Part shown: in pieces, positions 32,855 to 41,364 of the stretch | Numbering within the stretch: position 1 is the first letter of the stretch | How the letters are laid out: each line of letters starts with the position of its first letter | Assembly (NCBI RefSeq): GCF_031624495.1 | Contig: NZ_JAMQOP010000001.1 | Span: 186,001 to 250,000, forward strand | Direction of reading: 5' to 3' | Length of the DNA stretch: 64,000 bases | Source of the DNA: Halogeometricum sp. S1BR25-6 | GTDB taxonomy: Archaea > Halobacteriota > Halobacteria > Halobacteriales > Haloferacaceae | Made by a program: the position numbers and the translations under genes | The notes under the pieces: generated by a model | What the model saw: the letters and a program-made list of their open reading frames with translations, nothing else | Databases searched by the model: none | Told to the model about the DNA's origin: nothing

Positions 32855-33784
32855 TCACTCGACTGCGTCCCATCCGGGCGTCTCCGGGGCGCCGCGGGCG
32901 ACTTCGACCGCCTCGCCGCTCGGGGCGTCGGCGGCGTCCTCGCCGACCGACCCGGCGTGTTCGGCCCACTCGTCGGTCGCGCGGCCGACCCACGAGTCCG
33001 CGTCGAGTACCGCCTCGCGGGCGTCCGCGGCGCGCGTCTCGTCCACCTCGACGAATCCCGGCCGCGACCCGACGGCGACGCCGACGAACGACGCGCGGTC
33101 CGCGTCGGTCAGGTCGCCCGCCCGCATCCGCTCGACGACGCCGTCGAGGTTCTCGGGGTCGGGGTGGGCGAACACCTTCGACCCGACGGCCTGCGGGCCG
33201 AGGAGGAGGCCGCTCACGTCCGGCGCCTCGCGGTCCAGCAGTCTGTCGCCGCCGAAGTTCTCTTCGACCCGTTCGCACTCCGTCTGCTTTTCGAGCGCGA
33301 GGTTGTGGCCGGGGTACTCGCGGCACTCGTCGGGGTAGAGGTCGCCGCCGTGGATGCGACACTGGAGCGTCTCGGGGTCCAGAAATGCGCAGGCGTCCAT
33401 CCACGTCCGGTCGACGCCGAACGGCGAGACGGGCTTCGGCGACTTCCGGAGGCCGACGAAGAACGCCGGCCGGTCCCCGATGGCGGCCACGCTGACGCCG
33501 TCTATCTCGACGCCGGGGTTCGACTCGCTTCCGCCGTCTCCGCCGTCCTCGCCGTCTCCCTGTCCGTCACTCTCACCTTCGCCCGCGGCCCACATCCGCG
33601 GAACCAGTGCGTCTCCGAACCCGCCGCGGACGAACGCGGCCACCTCGTCGCGCGTCAGGGGGACCAGGTTGTACACGTCGTCGAGCGGCTGTCTCGGGCC
33701 GCGACGTTCGTGGTCGGAGGGCGCCGACGACACGGGGCGCCAGTCCACGCAGCATCCGGCACAGCCCTCGCAGTTCACCTTCAT
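32855..33784 (-). CDS. YkgJ-family cysteine-cluster protein
   Basis: The protein is 309 aa. The N-terminal cluster 'NCEGCAGCCVDWRP' and later 'CAFLDPETLQCRIHGGDLYP', with 'ECREYPGHN', follow the YkgJ (zinc- or iron-binding) pattern. A low-complexity Gly/Glu/Asp stretch (about residues 67-90) is inserted. The C-terminal half is acidic and helical. YkgJ domains are proposed to bind a metal or Fe-S cluster; the reaction is unknown. I chose the ATG at 33784; the nine-residue extension is unsupported. Confidence 0.85.
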   Translation of the reverse strand: MKVNCEGCAGCCVDWRPVSSAPSDHERRGPRQPLDDVYNLVPLTRDEVAAFVRGGFGDALVPRMWAAGEGESDGQGDGEDGGDGGSESNPGVEIDGVSVAAIGDRPAFFVGLRKSPKPVSPFGVDRTWMDACAFLDPETLQCRIHGGDLYPDECREYPGHNLALEKQTECERVEENFGGDRLLDREAPDVSGLLLGPQAVGSKVFAHPDPENLDGVVERMRAGDLTDADRASFVGVAVGSRPGFVEVDETRAADAREAVLDADSWVGRATDEWAEHAGSVGEDAADAPSGEAVEVARGAPETPGWDAVE

Positions 33785-33934
33785 GCGCGTGGATTGTCCG
33801 CGGCCGGCCAAGAAAGTCGGCGTGGGTCGACGGGACTGTCCCGCACGCGCGGACGTTCCGACTGCGCGCCCGTCTCGATGCGCGCCCGTCTCGACGACCG
33901 AGCGCTCTTACCCGTCGGCGCCCTCGCTCGACCC

Positions 33935-34138
33935 GTGACGAAAGAACCGTGCGACGGCTGCGGCCAACCCGTCCGCATCGGCGGCGGCATCGGCGACTTC
34001 TGGTCGTTCTCGACCGAGTCGACGCAGGGAATCACGCTCGAACTCGACGACGGCGGCGAGTTCTTCCTCTGCTACGACTGCATCGACCGCCTGCCGGAGG
34101 ACCGCGTGGCGACGAGCGAGGACGTCCGGGCGCTGTGA
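33935..34138 (+). CDS. Small zinc-ribbon protein (DUF7561-like)
   Basis: The protein is 67 aa with two CxxC pairs, Cys6/Cys9 ('EPCDGCGQPVRIGGGIGDFW') and Cys46/Cys49 ('EFFLCYDCIDRLPED'), a classic zinc ribbon. I recall a haloarchaeal family DUF7561 with this pattern. The start is GTG at 33935, with CTCTTA at 33904-33909 as a weak TATA about 28 bases upstream. It lies 76 bases before the XPD gene, which has its own TATA. Confidence 0.72.
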   Translation: MTKEPCDGCGQPVRIGGGIGDFWSFSTESTQGITLELDDGGEFFLCYDCIDRLPEDRVATSEDVRAL

Positions 34139-34168
34139 GCGGCGTTCGGGGTCCTCGATAGACTCGGA

Positions 34169-34199
34169 CCGCCGGGAGCGATGCTTTTACTCCCGGTGG
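34169..34199. promoter_or_regulatory. Inverted repeat straddling the XPD promoter
   Basis: CCGGGAG (34172-34178) and CTCCCGG (34190-34196) flank the TATA core GCTTTTA (34183-34189). With one G-T pair the arms extend to about ten bases. The TATA centre is 28 bases before the GTG start at 34215. A protein bound here, or a hairpin in DNA, would block TBP. Confidence 0.5.
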
Positions 34200-34214
34200 C
34201 GGCCACTCGCAGAC

Positions 34215-36077
34215 GTGGACCCCGACCGAATCCTCCCGTCGTTCCCGGCGCCGAGTTATCGCGGCGCGCAGGAACGGGCCCTCCGCGACGTGCGCGACGC
34301 CTTCGCCGCCGGCAACGACGTCGTCCTCGTCCGCGCGCCGACGGGGAGCGGCAAGTCGCTCCTCGCGCGCGCCATCGCGGGGGCCGCCCGGACGACCGAG
34401 GAGGCGAACCCCGCGCAGGCGACGGACGCCTACTATACGACGCCGCAGGTGTCGCAACTGGACGACGTGGCCGAGGACGAACTCTTAGACGACCTGAGCG
34501 TCATCCGCGGAAAGTCCAACTACACCTGCATCCTCAACGGCGAGACGGACACGCCCGTCGACCGCGCGCCGTGCGCCAGACAGAAGGGGTTCGACTGCAC
34601 CGTCCGCCACCGCTGTCCGTACTTCTCCGACCGCGCCATCGCCTCCAATCGCCAAATCGCGGCGATGACGCTCGCGTACTTCATGCAGACCGCCGGCTCG
34701 GACGTGTTCCGTCAGCGAGACGTGGTCGTGATAGACGAGGCGCACGGCCTCGCGGAGTGGGCCGAGATGTACGCGACCATCGACCTGAACCCCCGCACGG
34801 TCCCCGTCTGGGACGACGTAGGGATTCCGGACGTGACCGCCGCGGACGACCCCCTCGACCGGACGGTGCGGTTCGCCGAGGCCCTCGTGCAGGTGTGTTC
34901 GGACGCCAAGGACGAACTGCTGCGGAAGCCCGAACTCACGCCCGAGGAGGCGGCGCGCCGCGACCGGTTGCAGGAACTCATCTCCGAGTTGAAGTGGTTA
35001 GTTCAGGACTACCGCGACCCCGAGAGTCCGACGACCTGGGTGGTCGACCAGTTCGGCGGCGAGGGCGAACCGCTCACGGTGAAACCGCTGGACCCCGCGC
35101 GCTACCTGAAACACACCGTCTGGGACCGCGGGAACAAACACGCGCTCCTGTCCGCAACCATCCTGAACAAGGAGGCGTTCTGTCGGAGCGTCGGTCTCGA
35201 CGCCTCGAACGTCGCTCTCGTCGACGTCGAGCACACCTTCCCCGTCGAGAACCGGCCGCTGTACGACGTGACGCAGGGGAAGATGACGTACGAGCACCGC
35301 GAGGAGACGCTACCGAAGATAGCCCGACTGCTCGTCCGACTGATGGCGAAACACCCCGACGAGAAGGGTCTCGTCCACTGTCACTCCTACGCCATCCAGT
35401 CCGAGTTGCGAAAACGGCTCGCGCAGTTGGGCCTCGGAAACCGAATCCGCGGCCACGACAGGGAGAACCGCGACGCCGAGTTGGAGGCGTGGAAAGCCTC
35501 CTCCAACGCGGGCGTGTTCCTCTCGGTGAAGATGGAGGAGGCGCTCGATTTGAACGGCGACCTGTGCCGCTGGCAGGTCGTCTGCAAGGCGCCGTACCTG
35601 AACACGAACGACTCACGCGTCGCGCACCGCCTCGAAGAAGGGCAGTGGTCGTGGTACCGACGCGCGGCGCTCCGGACGGTGATTCAGGCCTGCGGGCGCG
35701 TCGTCCGCGCGCCCGACGACCACGGCGCGACGTACCTCGCGGACTCCTCGCTGCTCCAGTTGTTCGACCGCACACGCTCTGAGATGCCCGCGTGGTTCGC
35801 CGAACAGGTCGACCGGATGTCGACGCCCGACCTGCCCGAGTTCGACCAAGAGGCCGCCGGCGGGCGCGGTGGCTCCGGCGGCGCGTCGCGTTCGTCCATC
35901 GGGTCGACGTCGGGTCCTCGACGCTCTCGCTCCTCGTCGGGACGGACGGGGTCCGGCGGGTCGAACGGGTCGAGCGGTGGCGCCCGTGCGAACCGGTCCG
36001 ACGAGGGGGACGCCGGGAACTCCGGCGACGGTTCCCGGTCGAACCACCCGCTCTCGGACGTCTGGGGCGACGGCTGA
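34215..36077 (+). CDS. XPD/Rad3-type DNA helicase
   Basis: This superfamily 2 5'-3' helicase has 620 aa. Walker A is at residues 41-48 (APTGSGKS) and the DEAH box at 174-177. The four cysteines that bind a [4Fe-4S] cluster are Cys105, Cys120, Cys128 and Cys134. Helicase domain 2 has 'LVHCHSYAIQSELRKRL' and 'QACGRVVRAPDDHGATYLAD' (motif VI). The C-terminal 45-50 residues are Ser-, Gly- and Arg-rich and probably disordered. Archaeal XPD works in repair; DinG is another relative, and I cannot exclude a DinG-like role. The start is GTG. Confidence 0.9.
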   Translation: MDPDRILPSFPAPSYRGAQERALRDVRDAFAAGNDVVLVRAPTGSGKSLLARAIAGAARTTEEANPAQATDAYYTTPQVSQLDDVAEDELLDDLSVIRGKSNYTCILNGETDTPVDRAPCARQKGFDCTVRHRCPYFSDRAIASNRQIAAMTLAYFMQTAGSDVFRQRDVVVIDEAHGLAEWAEMYATIDLNPRTVPVWDDVGIPDVTAADDPLDRTVRFAEALVQVCSDAKDELLRKPELTPEEAARRDRLQELISELKWLVQDYRDPESPTTWVVDQFGGEGEPLTVKPLDPARYLKHTVWDRGNKHALLSATILNKEAFCRSVGLDASNVALVDVEHTFPVENRPLYDVTQGKMTYEHREETLPKIARLLVRLMAKHPDEKGLVHCHSYAIQSELRKRLAQLGLGNRIRGHDRENRDAELEAWKASSNAGVFLSVKMEEALDLNGDLCRWQVVCKAPYLNTNDSRVAHRLEEGQWSWYRRAALRTVIQACGRVVRAPDDHGATYLADSSLLQLFDRTRSEMPAWFAEQVDRMSTPDLPEFDQEAAGGRGGSGGASRSSIGSTSGPRRSRSSSGRTGSGGSNGSSGGARANRSDEGDAGNSGDGSRSNHPLSDVWGDG

Positions 36078-36124
36078 CGCGCGCTCCCCGCTTCGGTCGA
36101 GTTCCCTCCGCAACGGAGCGTCCG

Positions 36125-36211
36125 CTACAGCAGGAGACTGGCCCCGTACGCGAACGTCGACCCGCACATCAGAACGACGAGTATCAGCGCGAGTATCTGT
36201 TGTCGGTCCAC
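36125..36211 (-). CDS. Possible 28-residue membrane microprotein
   Basis: On the minus strand a GTG at 36211 opens 28 codons, then TAG: a charged MDRQQ start and a single hydrophobic helix ('ILALILVVLMCGSTFAYGAS'). I recall very short haloarchaeal proteins with the pattern 'MDRRQxxALxFxxLM.GS'. An AT-rich patch (minus-strand AGATTGAAATT, about 36233-36243) is near the leaderless TATA distance. It is too short to be certain. Confidence 0.45.
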   Translation of the reverse strand: MDRQQILALILVVLMCGSTFAYGASLLL

Positions 36212-36218
36212 GTCCCAT

Positions 36219-36447
36219 CTGGCAACCCGGAGAATTTCAATCTTACTGCCTGACTAGTCCGCCTGGCAGCATTTACACCGAACGCGGGGCGGCGGCGGAC
36301 ATCTACTTAATGATTGTTAATCTCATTATCGGTTTGTGCTGCAATTTGCGATAGAAGGTTCCGAATAACGGATTAATAGTCTCGTAACCTTCCTGTCTGT
36401 CACGCCTTCTCACGAAATAGTTAACACCCTCGGGTTAGTTGGTGGTG
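36219..36447. other. AT-rich gap with promoters on both strands
   Basis: This gap lies between the divergent microprotein candidate and the 36448 gene and is AT-rich at 36300-36425. The patch AAATAGTTAA at 36415-36424 is a plausible TATA for the plus-strand gene. I see no other gene. Confidence 0.45.
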
Positions 36448-36651
36448 ATGTATCCGGCCATGCACACACACTCGCTGACGACGGCGATGACGCTGTATCA
36501 AAGCGGAACGCTGACGCTCTCACAGGCCGCGACCCGCGCGGGTCGCTCTGAGACGGAGCTAGTGGCCGCCCTCCACCAGCACGGTATCGAACTGCACGAC
36601 GAGGCGGACGTGACCGCCGCGACGGCGGACGCACCCGTTCGAGCGGACTGA
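36448..36651 (+). CDS. Small helix-turn-helix-like protein (DUF7317-like)
   Basis: The protein is 67 aa. 'TTAMTLYQSGTLTLSQAATR' followed by 'AGRSETELVAALHQHGIEL' is a helix-turn-helix of the UPF0175 kind. I recall the haloarchaeal family DUF7317. Starts at 36448 (MYPAMHTHS) and 36460 (MHTHS) are both possible; the upstream TTG at 36439 is unlikely. The stop codon at 36649-36651 abuts the NMD3 stop on the other strand with no spacer. It is probably a DNA-binding or antitoxin-like protein, but no toxin is adjacent. Confidence 0.62.
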   Translation: MYPAMHTHSLTTAMTLYQSGTLTLSQAATRAGRSETELVAALHQHGIELHDEADVTAATADAPVRAD

Positions 36652-37785
36652 TTACTCTTCGGACTCGGCGTCCGATTCGACGGCTTCGGTCGGGAGAATA
36701 TAGAGCCCCGCGCGACTCTTGAGCACGGGGACCGAATCGGCCTCCGGGTCGAAGTAGGACGGCCGCGCGATGGTTTTCGACTCGTACGTCTCGGGGTCGA
36801 GCACCTGGACCGCGTTGTCGTCCTCGACGGTGACGACGGTGGTCTCTTCGGCGTCCTCGACGGTCCCCAGTCGACGCGCCTCGGGCGTCTCGCCCTCCTC
36901 GAAGCGCGCCTCGTACTCCTCGCCGGTGTCGAGGCGGACGCCCTTCAGATTCCCGCGGACGCTCCGCACGAGGACGGGTCCCTCCTCGTCGTCGGTGTCG
37001 ATTATCTCGCCCGGCGTGAACTTCGGCAGGCGGACGGCGTAGGTGACCCGGTACACCTCGTTGCCGTCGCCGTCCTCGGTGACCAGCGTGGGGTACTCCT
37101 CGAAACTCCCGCCGAGTTCGCGGACGACGTGCTTCGCGATGCCGCCGCCCATCTGGTTCGTCGATATCTTGATGTCCGGGCCGTCGCCGGACGCCGTTAT
37201 CTCGGAGATGAAGGCGTTTCTGTCTCCGGTCTCCTGTCGCTCGGCGATGTAGGACTCCGCTATCTCGACGGCGCGTCGCTCCTCCTCGTCGGTCGGGTCG
37301 CGGTCCGTCCCGCGGATCTGGACGATGCTGGCGTAGTAGCCGCCGGCGATGCGACCGCACCGCTTGCAGGTCTGTCTGGAGATGAGCACCGGCACCGTCA
37401 CCGTCTCCTCGACGTGCGTCCCCCGGACGATGCCGGAGAACGTGCAGTGCATGCGGATGTTGTTCTCGTCGACCTGCTCGGGTTCGACGCCCCAGCGGAC
37501 GTCCTCGGCGCTCAGGTGGACGCCCAGCGCTTCAGACACCTCCTCGACGGCCACGTCGGTGTAGTCCTGGGCGCCGACGTCCACCCAACGGTTCCCTTTG
37601 TGGACCGCGCCGCACTGCGAGCAGACGCGGACCTCGATTCGCTCCGGCGCGTCCACGAGGTCGAAGTCCTCGAAGTAACACGAATCGCAGAGCACCGCGT
37701 CCTTCTCGCGCGGCATCCCGGGGAGCGGTTCCTCACGCTCCGGCACCGGGTCGCCGCACCGCGGACAGAAGTCGCCTGAACTCAT
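36652..37785 (-). CDS. NMD3-family ribosomal export/assembly protein
   Basis: The protein is 377 aa. Zinc-binding pairs 'FCPRCGDP', 'LCDSCYFED', 'VCSQCGAVH' and 'TCKRCGRI' form the N-terminal treble-clef domains of NMD3. Then come the eIF5A-like domain ('IKISTNQMGGGIAKHVVRE') and an OB-type domain ('KFTPGEIIDTDDEEGPVLV'). In eukaryotes NMD3 exports the 60S subunit together with eIF6; archaeal NMD3 is thought to work in late large-subunit assembly, and tif6 is at 53019 in this window. There is no transport function in archaea. Confidence 0.93.
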   Translation of the reverse strand: MSSGDFCPRCGDPVPEREEPLPGMPREKDAVLCDSCYFEDFDLVDAPERIEVRVCSQCGAVHKGNRWVDVGAQDYTDVAVEEVSEALGVHLSAEDVRWGVEPEQVDENNIRMHCTFSGIVRGTHVEETVTVPVLISRQTCKRCGRIAGGYYASIVQIRGTDRDPTDEEERRAVEIAESYIAERQETGDRNAFISEITASGDGPDIKISTNQMGGGIAKHVVRELGGSFEEYPTLVTEDGDGNEVYRVTYAVRLPKFTPGEIIDTDDEEGPVLVRSVRGNLKGVRLDTGEEYEARFEEGETPEARRLGTVEDAEETTVVTVEDDNAVQVLDPETYESKTIARPSYFDPEADSVPVLKSRAGLYILPTEAVESDAESEE

Positions 37786-37811
37786 TCGGCTGTTTTAGTG
37801 GACGAGCGCGT

Positions 37812-38456
37812 TTAAGGACGGCGACCTCGCTCCGACGATTCGAGGTACGTCAGCGCCTCCTCGTCTTTCACCTGCCCGAACGTTCGATAGTGAGCGCCGA
37901 CGGCGGTGAAGTTCTCCGGCGTCTCGACGACCACCACCTCGTCCGCTTCCGTCCGGAGGTCCGACAGCGCCGACGCGGGGGCGACGGGCGCGCCGAAGAT
38001 GACGCGCGAGGCGCCGCCCTCGCGGACCATCCGCAGGCAGGCCATCGCCGTCGCGCCCGTGGCGACGCCGTCGTCGACGACGACGACGCGTTTCCCCTCG
38101 ACGTCCGGTACGGGGTCGCCGCCGCGGTAGTCCCGCACCTTCTCGCGCGCCACCTCGGCCTCGCTCTCGCGTTCGGAGTCGACGTAGGCGTCGTCGACGC
38201 CGAGGCGTTCGACCATCCCGTCGTTCAACCAGAGGCTCCCGTCGCCCGCGACGGCCCCGATGGCCAGTTCGGGGTTGTGCGGCGCGCCGAGTTTCGAGGC
38301 CACCGCCACGTCCAACGGGGCGCCGAGGGCGTCCGCGACGGCGCGGCCGACGGGGAGGCCGCCGCGCGGAATCGCGAGGACCACGTCCGCCTCGATGCCC
38401 GCCTCGCGCAGTCGCTCGCCGAGTCGTTCCCCCGCTTCCGTGCGGTCTGTGAACAT
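37812..38456 (-). CDS. Phosphoribosyltransferase-domain protein
   Basis: The protein is 214 aa. The PRPP-binding loop 'RVVVVDDGVATGATAMACLR' is clear, and 'VLAIPRGGLPVGRAVADAL' precedes it. The family is the ComF-like/uncharacterised phosphoribosyltransferases seen in many archaea and bacteria, sometimes fused to hydrolases. The base or amine substrate is unknown. It is 26 bases from NMD3 and could share its transcript. Confidence 0.86.
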   Translation of the reverse strand: MFTDRTEAGERLGERLREAGIEADVVLAIPRGGLPVGRAVADALGAPLDVAVASKLGAPHNPELAIGAVAGDGSLWLNDGMVERLGVDDAYVDSERESEAEVAREKVRDYRGGDPVPDVEGKRVVVVDDGVATGATAMACLRMVREGGASRVIFGAPVAPASALSDLRTEADEVVVVETPENFTAVGAHYRTFGQVKDEEALTYLESSERGRRP

Positions 38457-38561
38457 AGATGTACCGTCGGTCGGCGGGGCGAAAAACGCTTCGCGGCCGC
38501 GCTCGGAGGGGATGGACCGGGCGAGGCGTCGTCTAGACCGAAACTCCCCACTCCAACAGCG

Positions 38562-38569
38562 TTTATACC
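38562..38569 (+). promoter_or_regulatory. TATA box of the htpX-pspAB operon
   Basis: TTTATACC is centred about 26 bases before the htpX ATG, a near-consensus archaeal TATA for a leaderless mRNA. Confidence 0.7.
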
Positions 38570-38590
38570 GACGAACACGAAGGAGACGCC

Positions 38591-39457
38591 ATGGATTGGA
38601 AACCCGACTGGGGGCTTCGGGGGCGCATGGCGCTCACGATGTTCCTGCTCTTCGCGCTCTACATCGTGTTCATCGCGGTGATCGCGCGGACGTACGCTGT
38701 CTTCCTTCCGCTGGTCGCGGTGTTCATGTTCGCGCAGTTCTTCTTCAGCGACAAACTCGCGCTGTACAGCATGGGTGCGAAAGAGGTGTCGGAGGAGGAG
38801 TACCCGCAACTCCACGCGACCATCGGTCGGCTCTCCCAACAGGCCGACCTGCCGAAACCGAAGGTCGCCGTCGTCGACTCGCGCGTTCCGAACGCGTTCG
38901 CCACCGGCCGGTCGCAGAAGAAGGCGGCCGTCTGCGTGACGACCGGAATCCTGCGGACGCTCGACGACGACGAACTGGAGGGCGTTCTCGCGCACGAACT
39001 CGCGCACGTGAAGAACCGCGACGTGATGGTGATGACCATCGCGTCGTTCCTCTCGACGGTCGCGTTCATGATCGTCCGCTGGGGCTTCTGGTTCGGCGGC
39101 GGCAACCGGGACCGACAGGGCGGCGGCGTCCTCGCGGCTATCGCCGCCTCCCTCGTCGTCTGGATCGTTTCGTACCTCCTCATCCGCGCGCTCTCGCGCT
39201 ACCGCGAGTACGCCGCGGACCGCGGCGCGGCGGTCATCACCGGCCGTCCCTCGGCGCTCGCGTCGGCGCTGATGAAGATATCCGGGCGGATGGACCAGGT
39301 GCCGCAGGACGACCTGCGCGAGCAGTCGGAGATGAACGCGTTCTTCATCATCCCCATCAAGAGCGGCATCATCAGCCGCCTGTTCAGCACGCACCCCTCC
39401 ACCGAGAACCGCATCGAACGGCTCCGCCAACTCGAACGCGAGATGGAGACGGCGTAA
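38591..39457 (+). CDS. htpX: HtpX-type membrane zinc protease
   Basis: The protein is 288 aa with two N-terminal membrane helices (about residues 11-33 and 37-55), then the M48 catalytic motif HELAH (His135, Glu136, His139), two further helices (about 148-162 and 176-196), and the third zinc ligand in 'REYAADRGA'. It degrades damaged membrane proteins. It is followed by pspAB with one base between, a pair conserved in haloarchaea and linked to membrane stress. Confidence 0.94.
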   Translation: MDWKPDWGLRGRMALTMFLLFALYIVFIAVIARTYAVFLPLVAVFMFAQFFFSDKLALYSMGAKEVSEEEYPQLHATIGRLSQQADLPKPKVAVVDSRVPNAFATGRSQKKAAVCVTTGILRTLDDDELEGVLAHELAHVKNRDVMVMTIASFLSTVAFMIVRWGFWFGGGNRDRQGGGVLAAIAASLVVWIVSYLLIRALSRYREYAADRGAAVITGRPSALASALMKISGRMDQVPQDDLREQSEMNAFFIIPIKSGIISRLFSTHPSTENRIERLRQLEREMETA

Positions 39458-39458
39458 G

Positions 39459-40064
39459 ATGGGTTTCATGGACTCGATTCGCTCCGTCCTCGGTATCAGC
39501 GCCGAGGCGGACGCCACGCGCGACGCCGACCCCGAGGACCTCTTCGGGATGAGCACCGCCTACCTCACGATGGAGGCCGACCTCGGCTTCGAGTCCGTCG
39601 GCGCGGCGGCGCTCTGTTTCTCCTCGGTCGACAGCACCGATTTCGAGCAGACGGTCGAGGAGGTGGAGGCCATCCTCCAGGCCGGCGAGGAGGAGACAGG
39701 CACCACGTTCCGCGTCCAAGAGGACTCGCACGGCTGGGAGTGGGTCGTCCTCGAAGACGACGACCCGGAGGACCTCGTGACGAGCATCCACTTCGCCGCC
39801 GACGAGTTCATCGAACGCGGGTACGGCTCCCGCCTCCTCGCGGCCGTCTTCGGCTTCGAACGCGACGGCGACCGGGCGTACTGGATCTACTCGTTCCGCC
39901 GCGGCGCCTACTACCCGTTCGCGCCCGGCCGCGGTCGCGAGCAGAACGACCGCGTTCTGATGAAACTGGAGTCGGTGCTTGACGGCGAACTCAGTCTCGA
40001 ATCGGACAAGGAGTACTGGTACCCCATGTGGCCCGACCGCAAGGGCGGACACCCCTGGCAGTGA
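39459..40064 (+). CDS. PspAB-like protein (PspA-associated)
   Basis: The protein is 201 aa, soluble and acidic. The haloarchaeal 'PspA-associated protein PspAB' family has the pattern 'MGFMDSIRSVLGISAEAD', 'LTMEADLGFESVGAAALCF' and a C-terminal 'YWYPMWPDRKGGHPWQ'. It lies directly after htpX and belongs to the same transcript. Its role in the membrane-stress response is inferred from the pairing, not from a motif. Confidence 0.82.
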   Translation: MGFMDSIRSVLGISAEADATRDADPEDLFGMSTAYLTMEADLGFESVGAAALCFSSVDSTDFEQTVEEVEAILQAGEEETGTTFRVQEDSHGWEWVVLEDDDPEDLVTSIHFAADEFIERGYGSRLLAAVFGFERDGDRAYWIYSFRRGAYYPFAPGRGREQNDRVLMKLESVLDGELSLESDKEYWYPMWPDRKGGHPWQ

Positions 40065-40221
40065 CCCGCTGAGACGACCGTTCGATTCTCCGTTTTGGCT
40101 GCGCCGAACGCCTCCGGAAAGAGCGCCGGCGCCGCGAATCATCGCTTAAACCTTCACGACTATCTGAACGAAGATGCGCCGCTGTCGTGCGGTTTCACTT
40201 CCACTACGGTGTTAACGAGGG

Positions 40222-40229
40222 TTTATGTG
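40222..40229 (+). promoter_or_regulatory. TATA box of radA
   Basis: TTTATGTG is centred about 29 bases before the radA ATG. The 190-base gap before it shows no gene. Confidence 0.65.
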
Positions 40230-40254
40230 CTCGTGGGACTCAGAGTGAGATACG

Positions 40255-41286
40255 ATGCCCGAAGACGATCTCGAAAGTCTCCCCGGCGTGGGTCCCGCTA
40301 CCGCAGACAAACTCGTGGAAGCCGGCTTCGAGAGCTACCAGTCGATAGCCGTCGCCAGCCCCAGCGAACTCTCGAACACGGCCGACGTGGGCGAGTCCAC
40401 CTCCTCCGACATCATCAATGCCGCCCGCAAGGCGGCGGACATCGGCGGGTTCGAGACCGGTTCGATGGTCCTCGAACGACGTCAGGAGATCGGAAAGCTG
40501 AGCTGGCAGATTCCAGAAGTCGACGAACTGCTCGGCGGCGGACTGGAGACGCAGTCCATCACCGAGGTGTACGGCGAGTTCGGTTCCGGGAAGTCGCAGG
40601 TCACCCACCAGATGGCCGTCAACGTCCAACTTCCCCCCGAACACGGCGGTCTCGGCGGTTCCTGTATGTTCATCGACTCCGAGGACACGTTCCGCCCCGA
40701 ACGCATCGACGACATGCTCCGCGGCCTCGACGACGAACTCATCCAGGCGATGATGGACGACCGCGAGATAGAGGGGACGCCGGACGACGAGGAGGCGATG
40801 TCCGTGCTCCTCGACGACGTGCTCGACAAGATTCACGTCGCGAAGGCGTTCAACTCCAACCACCAGATCCTCCTCGCCGAAAAGGCGCAGGAACTGGCGC
40901 GCGAGCACGAAGATGACGAGTTCCCCGTCCGCCTGCTCTGCGTCGACTCCCTGACCGCGCACTTCCGCGCGGAGTACGTCGGCCGCGGTCAACTGGCCGA
41001 CCGCCAGCAGAAACTCAACAAGCACCTCCACGAACTCGACAAGGTCGGCAACCTCCACAACACGGTCGTCCTCGTGACGAACCAAGTCGCCTCGAACCCC
41101 GACTCGTACTTCGGCGACCCGACCCAGCCCATCGGGGGGAACATCCTCGGGCACAAATCGACGTTCCGCATCTACCTCCGCAAGTCGAAGGGCGACAAGC
41201 GTATCGTCCGCCTCGTCGACGCGCCGAACCTCGCGGACGGCGAGGGTATCATGCGCGTGCAGGACGGCGGGCTGAAACCCGAGTAA
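40255..41286 (+). CDS. radA: DNA repair and recombination protein RadA
   Basis: The archaeal RecA/Rad51-family recombinase forms filaments on single-stranded DNA and promotes strand exchange. The protein is 343 aa. The N-terminal helix-hairpin-helix domain ('[17 protein letters not shown]') precedes the linker and the core; Walker A is at about residues 107-115 (GEFGSGKSQ). Walker B is in '[11 protein letters not shown]' and loops L1/L2 are in '[12 protein letters not shown]' and '[20 protein letters not shown]'. No intein is present. It has its own TATA and stands alone. Confidence 0.97.
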   Translation: MPEDDLESLPGVGPATADKLVEAGFESYQSIAVASPSELSNTADVGESTSSDIINAARKAADIGGFETGSMVLERRQEIGKLSWQIPEVDELLGGGLETQSITEVYGEFGSGKSQVTHQMAVNVQLPPEHGGLGGSCMFIDSEDTFRPERIDDMLRGLDDELIQAMMDDREIEGTPDDEEAMSVLLDDVLDKIHVAKAFNSNHQILLAEKAQELAREHEDDEFPVRLLCVDSLTAHFRAEYVGRGQLADRQQKLNKHLHELDKVGNLHNTVVLVTNQVASNPDSYFGDPTQPIGGNILGHKSTFRIYLRKSKGDKRIVRLVDAPNLADGEGIMRVQDGGLKPE

Positions 41287-41364
41287 CGATAACAGCAACG
41301 CCGACCGCGAGGGAGCGACTCACCCCGTCCTTTTCGACCGCCGGTAGCCGCGCCGAGAGAGCGC

